5,868 bases of DNA from Cellvibrionaceae bacterium (GTDB lineage: Bacteria; Pseudomonadota; Gammaproteobacteria; Pseudomonadales; Cellvibrionaceae): contig JALUYN010000650.1 of the NCBI GenBank assembly GCA_027012915.1, forward strand, positions 1 to 5,868, read 5' to 3'. Under the pieces are notes generated by a model. That model searched no databases. It was not told where the DNA came from and saw only the letters and a program-made list of their open reading frames with translations. Below, piece after piece: positions 1-5,785 of this stretch. Positions within the stretch are counted from its first letter, which is position 1. Each line of letters begins with the position of its first letter. Both the position numbers and the translations under genes were made by a program.

Positions 1-1
1 G

Positions 2-409
2 GTGGATGCGCTGCTGGTCAACATCCTGTCAGCCTTGGGGTATCCCCGTGTCGCATTGCCAAAGGTGGAGGTGGTGCGTTGGCCGAGGGAAGAGAGTGCA
101 TTCCTTGATCGCAGTGAAACTGCCGCTCGCGCTATGTCCCAGGCTTGGCTCAGTGCCCGCCTAGAGGCTCAGCCGGCCAAATTCCTGTTGTTGCTGGGAG
201 CCGAGGCCTGTCACTATTTGTTGCCCGAAGCACAGACTCCATTGGGGCAAAATCCCGAGCAATCTCTTGATGTTCAACAGGGCAAGGCTGTGCGTTTGGA
301 AGATCTAAACTGCAGTGCCATTGTCGTTCCATCTTTGACAGACATGTTGCAGCAGCCCGGGCTGAAAGCTCAAGTGTGGCAAGCGCTGCAGCCGCTGCGT
401 TTGCAGTGA
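2..409 (+). CDS. holD: DNA polymerase III psi subunit-like protein (HolD), 5' partial
   Basis: This open frame enters from the left edge and ends at TGA 407-409, so the visible 135 codons are the C-terminal part; the GTG at position 2 is probably internal. I read it as HolD, the psi subunit that links chi to the clamp loader of DNA polymerase III. The best evidence is near the C-terminus: VPSLTDMLQQPGLKAQVWQAL resembles E. coli psi SPALTDLRANPTARAALWQQI as I recall it, sharing P-x-LTD, a proline two to three turns later, and the conserved W. The first visible residues (LLVNILSALG) match the segment of psi around residue 50, implying roughly 50 residues lie outside the window. The middle (LLLLGAEACHYLL) is longer than in E. 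coli psi and recalls the uracil-DNA glycosylase fold to which psi is structurally related. The gene sits 16 bases before rimI, the same order as E. coli. The family assignment is likely but based on remote similarity. Confidence 0.6.
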   Translation: MDALLVNILSALGYPRVALPKVEVVRWPREESAFLDRSETAARAMSQAWLSARLEAQPAKFLLLLGAEACHYLLPEAQTPLGQNPEQSLDVQQGKAVRLEDLNCSAIVVPSLTDMLQQPGLKAQVWQALQPLRLQ

Positions 410-425
410 GCGGAATTGTCAGGAG

Positions 426-881
426 ATGCAGCTTCAACCCCTGTCGGTTCAGCATTTCCCCTCTGTTATGGCGTTGGAGCTGAAGGCGCACTCGCACCCC
501 TGGTCTGAAACAAATATGGAATCGGCCCTGTCTCGTCACCGCTGTTGGGGCTTGTTCGATGTCGATTGCCTATTGGGCTTTACCATTTTCTCTTTGGTGC
601 TGGATGAGGCGGAACTGCTAGATTGCGTTATCGATCCAGCGCTCCAGGGGCGTGGACTGGGCAATCGTCTGTTGGAGCTGTCTCTGCTTGAGTTGCAGGG
701 CGCGGCACAGCGTATCTACCTTGAGGTGCGCGAGAGTAACGCACCGGCTATTGCCTTGTATCAGAATCACGGCTTTGTTGAAGTTGGGGTTCGCAGGGAT
801 TACTACCCTTCTGTCTCGGGGCGCGAAGACGCCCTATTGATGGCGCTTGAGACAGGGTCGCCATTTGACGCTCCGGCCTGA
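426..881 (+). CDS. rimI: Ribosomal protein bS18-alanine N-acetyltransferase RimI
   Basis: A GNAT-family enzyme of 151 residues, close to the 148 of E. coli RimI, which acetylates the N-terminal alanine of ribosomal protein S18 using acetyl-CoA in the cytoplasm. Family landmarks are clear: HPWSE near residue 24, LDEAELLDCVIDP at 59-71, the pyrophosphate-binding loop QGRGLGN at 74-80, LEVRESNAPAIALY at 99-112, and the RRDYYP...GREDALLMAL tail at 123-141. E100 and Y112 align with the catalytic E103 and Y115 of the enteric enzyme. The ATG at 426 gives an N-terminus aligning with E. coli RimI; an AGGAG abuts it at 421-425, too close to be an ordinary ribosome binding site, so initiation may rely on coupling to the upstream holD stop. 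The gene ends in tandem in-frame stops, TGA TAA (879-884). The assignment is secure; confusion with other GNAT enzymes is unlikely given the C-terminal motif. Confidence 0.95.
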   Translation: MQLQPLSVQHFPSVMALELKAHSHPWSETNMESALSRHRCWGLFDVDCLLGFTIFSLVLDEAELLDCVIDPALQGRGLGNRLLELSLLELQGAAQRIYLEVRESNAPAIALYQNHGFVEVGVRRDYYPSVSGREDALLMALETGSPFDAPA

Positions 882-969
882 TAATTCCCTCTGTTGGTTT
901 TGAGCCACTTTTCTTTCGAAGCTGGTGTGTTATAGGTGTCCGATTCTAATTTGAGCGGTTAGTATTGAG

Positions 970-981
970 CGATAGCTATCG
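970..981. promoter_or_regulatory. Perfect 12-base palindrome in parA leader
   Basis: CGATAGCTATCG is its own reverse complement. It lies three bases upstream of the G-rich ribosome binding site of parA and entirely upstream of the preferred GTG start. Its position suits an operator for a dimeric repressor or a small RNA hairpin controlling translation. Two TTGAGC hexamers (951-956 and 965-970) lie just upstream. No regulator is identified, so the function is inferred from position only. Confidence 0.35.
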
Positions 982-984
982 ATT

Positions 985-991
985 GGGGGAA
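985..991 (+). promoter_or_regulatory. Ribosome binding site choosing GTG 998 for parA
   Basis: GGGGGAA lies six bases before GTG 998, good Shine-Dalgarno spacing. The alternative TTG at 965 has no comparable G-rich element upstream (GAGCGG at 953-958 is weaker), and using it would add 11 residues before the ParA core beta strand. This site is the main reason for preferring the later start. Confidence 0.6.
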
Positions 992-997
992 GCAGTT

Positions 998-1810
998 GTG
1001 ATCAGAGTGGTATTCAATCAAAAGGGTGGAGTAGGGAAGTCCAGTATTACCTGTAACTTGGCAGCAGTCAGTGCCAGTCTGGGTAACCGCACTCTGGTGG
1101 TGGACCTGGATGTTCAGGGCAACAGCAGCCACTATTTGGGTTTCGATGATCAGGAATGGTGTGATACTACCGTGGCTCACTACCTCAGTCAGAAGTCCGG
1201 TTTTTTCAAGGGCGCGCGCAAGCCCATCAACTACGTTCACGATACTCCCTTCGAAAACCTCTATGTGATGCCCGCCAGTCCCGAGCTGGCTCATATCGAA
1301 AAAGATCTGGAATCCCGCTACAAGATCTACAAGTTGCGCGACGCACTGCGGGATCTGGAAGAAGAGTTTGATCACATCTTTATCGATACCCCTCCCAACT
1401 TTAACTTCTACAGCAAGTCAGCGTTGATCGCGGCCGAAGAATTATTGATTCCCTTTGACTGCGATAGCTTCTCGCTGCATGCATTGCACATCCTGTTGGA
1501 CAACGTATTTGAGCTGAAAGAAGATCATAACCCGGAGTTGGAAATCGGTGGTGTGGTAGTGAACCAGTACAACAGTCAAGCGCGTTTGCCACAGCAGTTA
1601 ATTGACGCTCTGCACGCCGATGAACTGCCCCTGTACCAATCCTATTTGCCTTCGTCGGTGAAGATGAAAGAGTCTCACAGTGAGCGCAAGCCGCTGGTCT
1701 ATCTGGCACCCTCGCACAAGCTGACGCAATCTTTGCAGAAGTTGTTTGGTGATGTGGAGGCGCGTACCTATGCAAGTCCAGAGGCGGCAATGGCGGCTGA
1801 GCCGGCCTAA
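998..1810 (+). CDS. ParA/MinD-family ATPase, orphan
   Basis: This is a ParA-type deviant Walker ATPase. With the GTG start at 998 it has 270 residues and begins MIRVVFNQKGGVGKSS, so the first beta strand and the deviant Walker A motif (residues 9-15, signature lysine K9) start immediately, as usual in short ParA proteins without a DNA-binding N-terminal domain. A longer version from TTG 965 would have 281 residues. The Walker A' strand LVVDLDVQGNSS is at 34-45 and the Walker B-like FIDTPP at 128-133. Such proteins dimerise on ATP and move or position plasmids, chromosomes or protein clusters, usually with a partner that stimulates hydrolysis. No parB-like gene or parS-like repeat array is visible, and the neighbours are not those of the chromosomal parAB locus, so I call it an orphan ParA with unknown cargo. 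The last 25 residues are Ala/Glu-rich and probably flexible. Its stop lies 14 bases from that of the convergent diguanylate cyclase gene. Confidence 0.9.
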   Translation: MIRVVFNQKGGVGKSSITCNLAAVSASLGNRTLVVDLDVQGNSSHYLGFDDQEWCDTTVAHYLSQKSGFFKGARKPINYVHDTPFENLYVMPASPELAHIEKDLESRYKIYKLRDALRDLEEEFDHIFIDTPPNFNFYSKSALIAAEELLIPFDCDSFSLHALHILLDNVFELKEDHNPELEIGGVVVNQYNSQARLPQQLIDALHADELPLYQSYLPSSVKMKESHSERKPLVYLAPSHKLTQSLQKLFGDVEARTYASPEAAMAAEPA

Positions 1811-1824
1811 CCCCTGGGTTTTGT

Positions 1825-3576
1825 TCAGGCTTCCTGGTGCAGCGAAAGTTGCTCGGGTTCAACCGTGCCGGATTCCTCCACTGGTTTTTGGGCGCATACC
1901 CTATTGCGCCCAGTCTGCTTGGCGACATAGAGAAGGTTGTCTGCTGACGTAATCACGCGCCGCAGAGAGTCGTTATAATCGTCTTTGGTGGCCACGCCAA
2001 AGCTGGCAGTGGGTTTAATCTGAATGTCCCCCTCGCTAAAGCGAATGTCTAACACCAGATTGCGGTAGCGCTCTGCCATTTGATTAGCTTGCTGCAGTGA
2101 GGTTTCGGGCAGCAGCAGCAAAAACTCTTCGCCGCCCCAGCGGGCCAATATGTCGCCCGCGCGACACTGCTGTTTCAGCTGTGTCGCCACTTCCTGAATC
2201 ACCTTATCTCCCACCGGGTGACCGAACTCATCGTTGATCATTTTAAAATGGTCTATGTCGATCATTATCAGTGACAGATTGCGATGATTGCGCTCCGCGT
2301 TGCTCCATATAGGGTTGGCCAGTTCGTCGAAAGCGCGGCGATTGGTGAGCCCGGTTAGAGGATCTATTCGCGCAAGACGCTCAGCCTGCAGTTTCTCGTT
2401 TTTGATCTGGTTGAATTGGTGGGCGAGCGCAAGTGACAGCAGTACCGCTTCCAGTGCCATGCCTATGTCCACAGCCAGATAGCCGAGGGGGTGGTAACTG
2501 ATGATTCCCCACACAGTGAGCGTGGTAATTAAGGCCCCGGTCACCCCGAGCAGGGTTGCTGCCAGAAAGTAGTTGGCCGAGGGGAGTTTGCGCGAGGTGG
2601 CAATTGCGCCCAATACCAGCGTGCCCGCGGCAAATATCATCATGTAGGCAAAGGCAAAGTGAATTGCCAGCCCCTGGGCGCCGATGGCTATCAATAGCAG
2701 CAGGCTGGAGGCAATCACTGCAATGCTAAAGAGAATGGATCGGTGCAACCAGGGAATGTGCTGTTTAAGGTTGAGAAAGCGCACGCCGAAGCATAAGCCC
2801 CAGACCATGTAACAGCCCATGAAAAAGGGCACTGCCCATCGTTGTATATTGGGGTAATCCCCCCAGAGCCAGGCATAGCCATGTCCGGTGTAAGCAAGGT
2901 TCATGGCCAGAAAGGCAAGCATAAAGACCGAGTAGTAAAGGTTGATGGGATTTAGCAATCTGATGGCGAGTATCAGGTTGTACAGCATCAAGGCAATAAC
3001 AACGCCGTAGATAAAGCCGTGAAGATAGCCATCGCGGCGTTCCTGGCCGATGTAGTCATCGATGTCCATCAGATAGATGGGGAGTGTCATGGGGTCGGGG
3101 GTGTCGATGCGCAGATATACCCGGGTAGTGCCGGGTCCAAAATCGTAATCCAGCGCAAAGTGGCGGCTACTTATAGGGCGTTGCTCAAAGGGAAGATTGT
3201 CGCCCAGGCGATGGTGGGCGGTGGGGGCCTTTGCGTGTGTAATGTATATGTCGAGCTGGTCCAGCCAAGTGGTGTCTACCACTAAGCGCTTGCTTAATGG
3301 AAATAGTGTCGGGTTGTGGAACTCGGTAATCAGCCAAATTGCAGGAGCATTGATGCCTCTGCTCAGAACGTCGTTGGTATGAACGTCGTATGCGTGTTGC
3401 TCATATTGCTGCCTAACTTCAGCTAATGTCAGGGGCGCGCCGTTTTCCTCGATGATCAGCAGGGACGTCCCGATAGACTCTCTGGTGGATTGGCTAATAT
3501 CCACTGCAGAAGAGTGCTTGGCGCAGGCCCAGGCGGACAAGCCCAGCGTAATAACGAAGGCGATAGATCGCATCAT
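1825..3576 (-). CDS. Membrane diguanylate cyclase with 7TMR-DISM sensor
   Basis: A 583-residue sensor enzyme predicted to make cyclic di-GMP from two GTP at the inner membrane. It starts with a hydrophobic signal peptide (about 1-20), then a periplasmic beta-rich region (about 35-170) resembling the 7TMR-DISMED2 ligand-binding domain. A block of seven membrane helices (about 183-387) fits 7TMR-DISM_7TM, and a short linker helix (388-402) leads to a C-terminal GGDEF domain (about 403-565). Within it are DPLTGLTNRRAF at 405-416, a metal-binding D440 in MIDIDHFKMIND, and the active-site loop GGEEF at 481-485, the accepted variant of GGDEF. R472-x-x-D475 lies five residues before the loop and forms the inhibitory I-site, so product feedback is expected. 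No EAL or HD-GYP domain is present. Two ATG codons stand in tandem at the start; the outer one is closer to the GGGAAG element. The ligand cannot be read from the sequence. Confidence 0.93.
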   Translation of the reverse strand: MMRSIAFVITLGLSAWACAKHSSAVDISQSTRESIGTSLLIIEENGAPLTLAEVRQQYEQHAYDVHTNDVLSRGINAPAIWLITEFHNPTLFPLSKRLVVDTTWLDQLDIYITHAKAPTAHHRLGDNLPFEQRPISSRHFALDYDFGPGTTRVYLRIDTPDPMTLPIYLMDIDDYIGQERRDGYLHGFIYGVVIALMLYNLILAIRLLNPINLYYSVFMLAFLAMNLAYTGHGYAWLWGDYPNIQRWAVPFFMGCYMVWGLCFGVRFLNLKQHIPWLHRSILFSIAVIASSLLLLIAIGAQGLAIHFAFAYMMIFAAGTLVLGAIATSRKLPSANYFLAATLLGVTGALITTLTVWGIISYHPLGYLAVDIGMALEAVLLSLALAHQFNQIKNEKLQAERLARIDPLTGLTNRRAFDELANPIWSNAERNHRNLSLIMIDIDHFKMINDEFGHPVGDKVIQEVATQLKQQCRAGDILARWGGEEFLLLLPETSLQQANQMAERYRNLVLDIRFSEGDIQIKPTASFGVATKDDYNDSLRRVITSADNLLYVAKQTGRNRVCAQKPVEESGTVEPEQLSLHQEA

Positions 3577-3586
3577 CGTGATTCTA

Positions 3587-3592
3587 CTTCCC
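3587..3592 (-). promoter_or_regulatory. Ribosome binding site of the diguanylate cyclase gene
   Basis: On the minus strand GGGAAG lies 10 bases before the first of two tandem ATG codons (3574-3576) and 13 before the second. The spacing favours the first ATG. Confidence 0.5.
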
Positions 3593-3722
3593 TGTAATCT
3601 CTTGATTTGGCTTAATTTTGTTATCGTTGGTTATAAGGCGAACAACTTTACTATATCTTGAGCGCCGTTGGGAGTATGAAATGGGCCTATACGGGTAATA
3701 ACTTGCTGTCTTTATGGCGACT

Positions 3723-3735
3723 CGCTGATTCAGCG
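3723..3735 (+). terminator. Small hairpin followed by T run, possible terminator or attenuator
   Basis: CGCTG-ATT-CAGCG can fold into a five-pair stem with a three-base loop, and TTTTGTT follows at 3736-3742. The form is that of a minimal rho-independent terminator on the plus strand. No plus-strand gene ends upstream, so it would have to act as a leader attenuator for the gene at 3839 or stop antisense transcription from the cyclase gene. The stem is short, so the call is weak. Confidence 0.2.
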
Positions 3736-3828
3736 TTTTGTTCGGTTGCATGGATAATCCAGCAAAGGGTAAGCTGCCTACCACTTGAGACCAGGGGCGC
3801 TAACTAAAGGCATCGGTCATGACAGGTT

Positions 3829-3834
3829 AGGGAG
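3829..3834 (+). promoter_or_regulatory. Ribosome binding site choosing ATG 3839
   Basis: AGGGAG lies four bases before ATG 3839. The same frame is open upstream to about 3785 but offers no better initiation signal, and translation from the ATG gives a compact N-terminus before the first membrane helix. Confidence 0.6.
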
Positions 3835-3838
3835 CGAT

Positions 3839-4282
3839 ATGTCGACACGATTTCAGAAGCTCAAAGATGTCCTGCTGGATGTCTGGGAAAACACCCCTGT
3901 GCTGCGCGCGGCGGGCTATGTCGCCGCCGCCGTTGGTGGTCTGGTAGTGCTCAACAATGAGTTGCCGCCAGAAATTGCGATTGATCTTGAGAGCCCTGCT
4001 ATCAAGGAGCACGGACTTTGGGTGATCGTAGTTGCCTATTTTGTTTTGGTTTCGGTGTTTTCCGGTGATCGTTTGCGGTTTGAGCGCAAGCTTCGGGCTC
4101 TGGAACAGAACTTCAAATACGATAATCGCGGGACTCTGTATAATGGCAGTGAACCAAATATTGCCTTCAGGGTCACCACCTTCAAAGCAATGCTCGCGCG
4201 GATGTCTCAGACCATAGACAATGTCGACGCCTCTTTGTTGTTGAACGATATCGGCCGAGAAGCCAGTGCCGATTTTGCATAA
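3839..4282 (+). CDS. N-terminal fragment: two-helix membrane protein, function unknown
   Basis: This is the part of the broken gene that can still be translated from its own ribosome binding site: 147 residues. It has a short amphipathic N-terminus, a small-residue-rich hydrophobic helix (about 24-40, AAGYVAAAVGGLVVL), a polar loop of about 17 residues, a second hydrophobic helix (about 58-75, LWVIVVAYFVLVSVF) and a basic, probably helical segment (RLRFERKLRALEQ). It ends within the helix DIGREASADFA, where related domains would be expected to continue. An automatic annotation would list it as a small hypothetical membrane protein. If produced alone it would be a membrane hairpin lacking most of the putative sensor domain. 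A longer start at 3785 is possible but lacks a ribosome binding site. Confidence 0.55.
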   Translation: MSTRFQKLKDVLLDVWENTPVLRAAGYVAAAVGGLVVLNNELPPEIAIDLESPAIKEHGLWVIVVAYFVLVSVFSGDRLRFERKLRALEQNFKYDNRGTLYNGSEPNIAFRVTTFKAMLARMSQTIDNVDASLLLNDIGREASADFA

Positions 4283-4426
4283 CGCTTGCAGCATATTTAC
4301 AACGATGATGTGGCATCGCGCAGGGCTCGGTCGAACTGGGAAAAATTGACCATGGCCGAAAAACTGGATCAGTGGGCTGAATACGATAGTGCCACTGGCT
4401 GGGAATTTTGGCGTGCCGCATTGAAA

Positions 4427-4430
4427 AGGG
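4427..4430 (+). promoter_or_regulatory. Ribosome binding site-like AGGG before GTG 4438
   Basis: AGGG, preceded by AAA, lies seven bases before GTG 4438. The preceding frame ends at TGA 4439-4441, overlapping this GTG by the typical GTGA arrangement. This would allow reinitiation and production of the C-terminal piece as a separate small protein. It overlaps the run where the presumed frameshift occurred, so it may be coincidental. Confidence 0.35.
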
Positions 4431-4437
4431 TGATACT

Positions 4438-4650
4438 GTGAAGGTTATCGTCAATCACCTAAGAGGCTTGTTCGAGGGTGAGGATGGTATCTATTTTGGG
4501 TACTTTCTGGCCGGTTATGCCGAGACGATTATCAGTCATACTCTGAATGAGCACAGGGGTGGCCGGTATGAAGAGTACTCCCGAGCAGAGTTGTTGGATA
4601 CACATTTAAGCGATAAGTACACATTGGAACTGAGCTTTAAACTCAAGTAA
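4438..4650 (+). CDS. C-terminal fragment, 70 residues, V4R-like half domain
   Basis: This frame encodes 70 residues starting MKVIVNHLRGLFEGEDGIYF if initiated at GTG 4438. It holds a beta strand (VKVIVNHL), an acidic turn (FEGEDG), a hydrophobic helix with GYFLAGYAETIISHTL, a charged segment, and a final strand (YTLELSFKLK). I see no signal peptide or independent catalytic motif. The most economical view is that it is the distal end of the interrupted gene starting at 3839. The alternative is a genuine small cistron coupled through the GTGA overlap. The stop lies 14 to 20 bases before the asparaginase-family start, so co-transcription with that gene is likely. Confidence 0.4.
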   Translation: MKVIVNHLRGLFEGEDGIYFGYFLAGYAETIISHTLNEHRGGRYEEYSRAELLDTHLSDKYTLELSFKLK

Positions 4651-4670
4651 TTATTGATTGGATTTTGGGT

Positions 4671-5699
4671 TTGAAAAAAGTAGCGGTTATTACTACGGGC
4701 GGAACCATTGGTTCTATTCTCAATACGGACTCGGTTGCCGTGGATATGAGCTCTCGGCGCATCGTCAGAGAGATTGACGTCGCCAAGAACAAGTTGGGCT
4801 GCTCCGTGGTGCTGGATTCACCCGTGAACAAGAATTCCGAGGACTTTGCTCCCGAAGACTGGGGGTTGATCCTGCAGTCAATTCTAAAGGCTTGTGAGAG
4901 TGATGTGGATGGCATCGTGGTAACGCACGGTACCGATACATTGATCTACTCGGTGGCGGCTGCATTGGCTTACGCTAACCTCTGGAGCAAGAAGATCTGT
5001 TTTACCGGCGCCTACTATGCCCCGGATCATCCAGCTTCAGACACCTCATTGAGCTTGTTGTCGGCCATCGAGTTTTCCCTGTCACCGCATCCTTCAAGCG
5101 GAGTGTTTGTGGCATTTCGTTCCAACGCTTACAACAGTGAGGCCAACATTCTCAACGGTGCGGCGCTAAAGCCTATGCCGTTCGATGAAGTGTTCTTCCG
5201 GGCTGCGTACGATCATGTGGTATCAGAGTTTTCTCCAAAGAACGGTCTGTCCAACGATATCTCGCTCAGTTCGATATCGATCCCATACCTGGGAGCTAAA
5301 CAGCTTCCCTCGGTGGATGCCATTGCTGAAGCGAGAAAGCGGGTGGTCTATATTCATCTTTACCCGGGTATAGATCGACAGTTTCTCGAAGCCGCCGTGG
5401 CACAGCGTGATGTGCTAGTGGTGGATATGTACCACAGTGGCACAGGTGCTGCTGGAAGCAACAGCGAGCTGATTGCTTTCCTGCAGGAACAGAGCGGCAG
5501 CGTTGAGGTACTGATGGGGGCGTTCCCCAAAGAGAATATTAATCTGCCCTATGAGAGCACGGCGTCCATAAAATCTGCCGGTGCGAAAGTGTATGGTGAC
5601 CTTCAAGGTTATTACCTCTACACGTTTTCGGTGTTGGGCCTGGCTTCCGGAATTGACGTATCGACCTTGCTGGAGCGCCTGCATACTTTCGAGGTTTAA
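4671..5699 (+). CDS. Asparaginase/glutaminase-family amidohydrolase
   Basis: A cytoplasmic member of the bacterial-type asparaginase family, which hydrolyses L-asparagine or a related amide to the acid and ammonia. From TTG 4671 it has 342 residues, near the family norm of 330-350. An in-frame TTG at 4665 would add two; neither has a good ribosome binding site, so the start is uncertain. The N-terminal motif TTGGTIGS (residues 8-15) carries the nucleophilic threonine T12; NSEDFAPEDW (55-64) fits the substrate-binding loop; VVTHGTDTL (84-92) holds the second T/D pair, T88 and D89. The C-terminal domain shows the expected SGT...S...L pattern and a final YGDLQGYYLYTFSVLGLASG segment. The usual R-x-x-K-T segment carrying the catalytic lysine is not recognisable in its expected place after FVAFRSNAYNSEA, so the substrate may not be free asparagine. 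No signal peptide is seen, arguing against a periplasmic type II enzyme. Likely in one transcription unit with the broken gene upstream. Confidence 0.85.
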   Translation: MKKVAVITTGGTIGSILNTDSVAVDMSSRRIVREIDVAKNKLGCSVVLDSPVNKNSEDFAPEDWGLILQSILKACESDVDGIVVTHGTDTLIYSVAAALAYANLWSKKICFTGAYYAPDHPASDTSLSLLSAIEFSLSPHPSSGVFVAFRSNAYNSEANILNGAALKPMPFDEVFFRAAYDHVVSEFSPKNGLSNDISLSSISIPYLGAKQLPSVDAIAEARKRVVYIHLYPGIDRQFLEAAVAQRDVLVVDMYHSGTGAAGSNSELIAFLQEQSGSVEVLMGAFPKENINLPYESTASIKSAGAKVYGDLQGYYLYTFSVLGLASGIDVSTLLERLHTFEV

Positions 5700-5726
5700 T
5701 CGCTTCAAACTGCCGTCTTGAAGAAG

Positions 5727-5748
5727 CTGGTGGCTTGCCTGCTGCCAG
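5727..5748 (+). terminator. Hairpin downstream of the asparaginase-family gene
   Basis: CTGGTGGC and GCTGCCAG can pair over eight positions, two of them G-T wobbles, around a six-base loop TTGCCT, 27 bases after the asparaginase-family stop. No T run follows directly, the nearest T-rich stretch starting around 5759, so this is at best a weak or factor-assisted terminator. Confidence 0.3.
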
Positions 5749-5785
5749 CAGTGCAGCTATTTCGGTTTATTTTATGATTTTAATG

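Larger units (their letters stand above)
3577..3838. other. Divergent intergenic region
   Basis: This 262-base spacer separates the minus-strand cyclase gene from the plus-strand broken membrane gene and must hold promoters for both if both are expressed. It is AT-rich near the cyclase. On the minus strand TATAAC is a possible -10 element (around 3630-3635), but I see no matching -35. On the plus strand I see no convincing sigma-70 promoter. A small hairpin at 3723-3735 is listed separately. Open frames inside it have no recognisable protein features. Confidence 0.4.
3839..4650 (+). pseudogene. Broken gene: two-helix membrane protein with V4R-like C-terminal domain
   Basis: Read end to end, this stretch encodes one coherent protein interrupted twice. 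From ATG 3839 the frame runs 147 codons to TAA 4280-4282. The same frame stays protein-like past the stop (LTMAEKLDQWAEYDSATGWEFWRAALKR in two adjoining parts) for 49 codons, then goes out of frame at an AAAAGGG run (4424-4430). One extra G there joins it to the final frame ending at TAA 4648-4650, giving 270 codons with one internal stop. Visible parts: two membrane helices (about 24-40 and 58-75), a charged segment (77-95), then helix LLLNDIGREASADFA, a GW motif at 187-188, a beta strand VKVIVNHL (201-208) and a helix FLAGYAETIISHTL. This order recalls the V4R domain (Gxx.G helix, G-W/G strand, GY-x-AG helix), a small-molecule-binding fold; the match is from memory and moderate. Co-directional with the asparaginase-family gene downstream. 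Sequencing or assembly error could explain the homopolymer shift, less easily the stop. Confidence 0.6.

Noticed and set aside
150..539. Minus-strand frame of 129 codons opposite holD/rimI
   Set aside because: Antisense to two supported genes; the product has no recognisable features and looks like a shadow frame.
930..950. TTATAG and TCTAAT as -10 elements for parA
   Set aside because: Neither has an acceptable -35 hexamer 16-18 bases upstream, so I could not choose a promoter.
1809..1822. AACC-CCTG-GGTT hairpin followed by TT between parA and the cyclase gene
   Set aside because: The stem is only four pairs and the T run is mostly used in pairing, so it does not qualify as an intrinsic terminator.
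1401..1928. Long minus-strand open frame (175 codons) opposite parA
   Set aside because: It lies antisense to a well-supported ParA gene, its product is arginine/proline-rich with no domain, and it overlaps the cyclase 3' end.
3584..3784. Minus-strand frame of 66 codons in the divergent spacer
   Set aside because: No ribosome binding site, no hydrophobic or domain pattern; it would cover the likely promoter region of the cyclase gene.
3827..4294. Minus-strand frame of 155 codons opposite the broken membrane gene
   Set aside because: Its plus-strand counterpart has a ribosome binding site, membrane helices and coherent sequence; the minus frame has none.
4286..4441. Middle segment as an independent 51-codon gene starting at TTG 4286 or ATG 4352
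   Set aside because: No adequate ribosome binding site, and the sequence continues the flanking frames too well; it is better explained as the middle of the interrupted gene.
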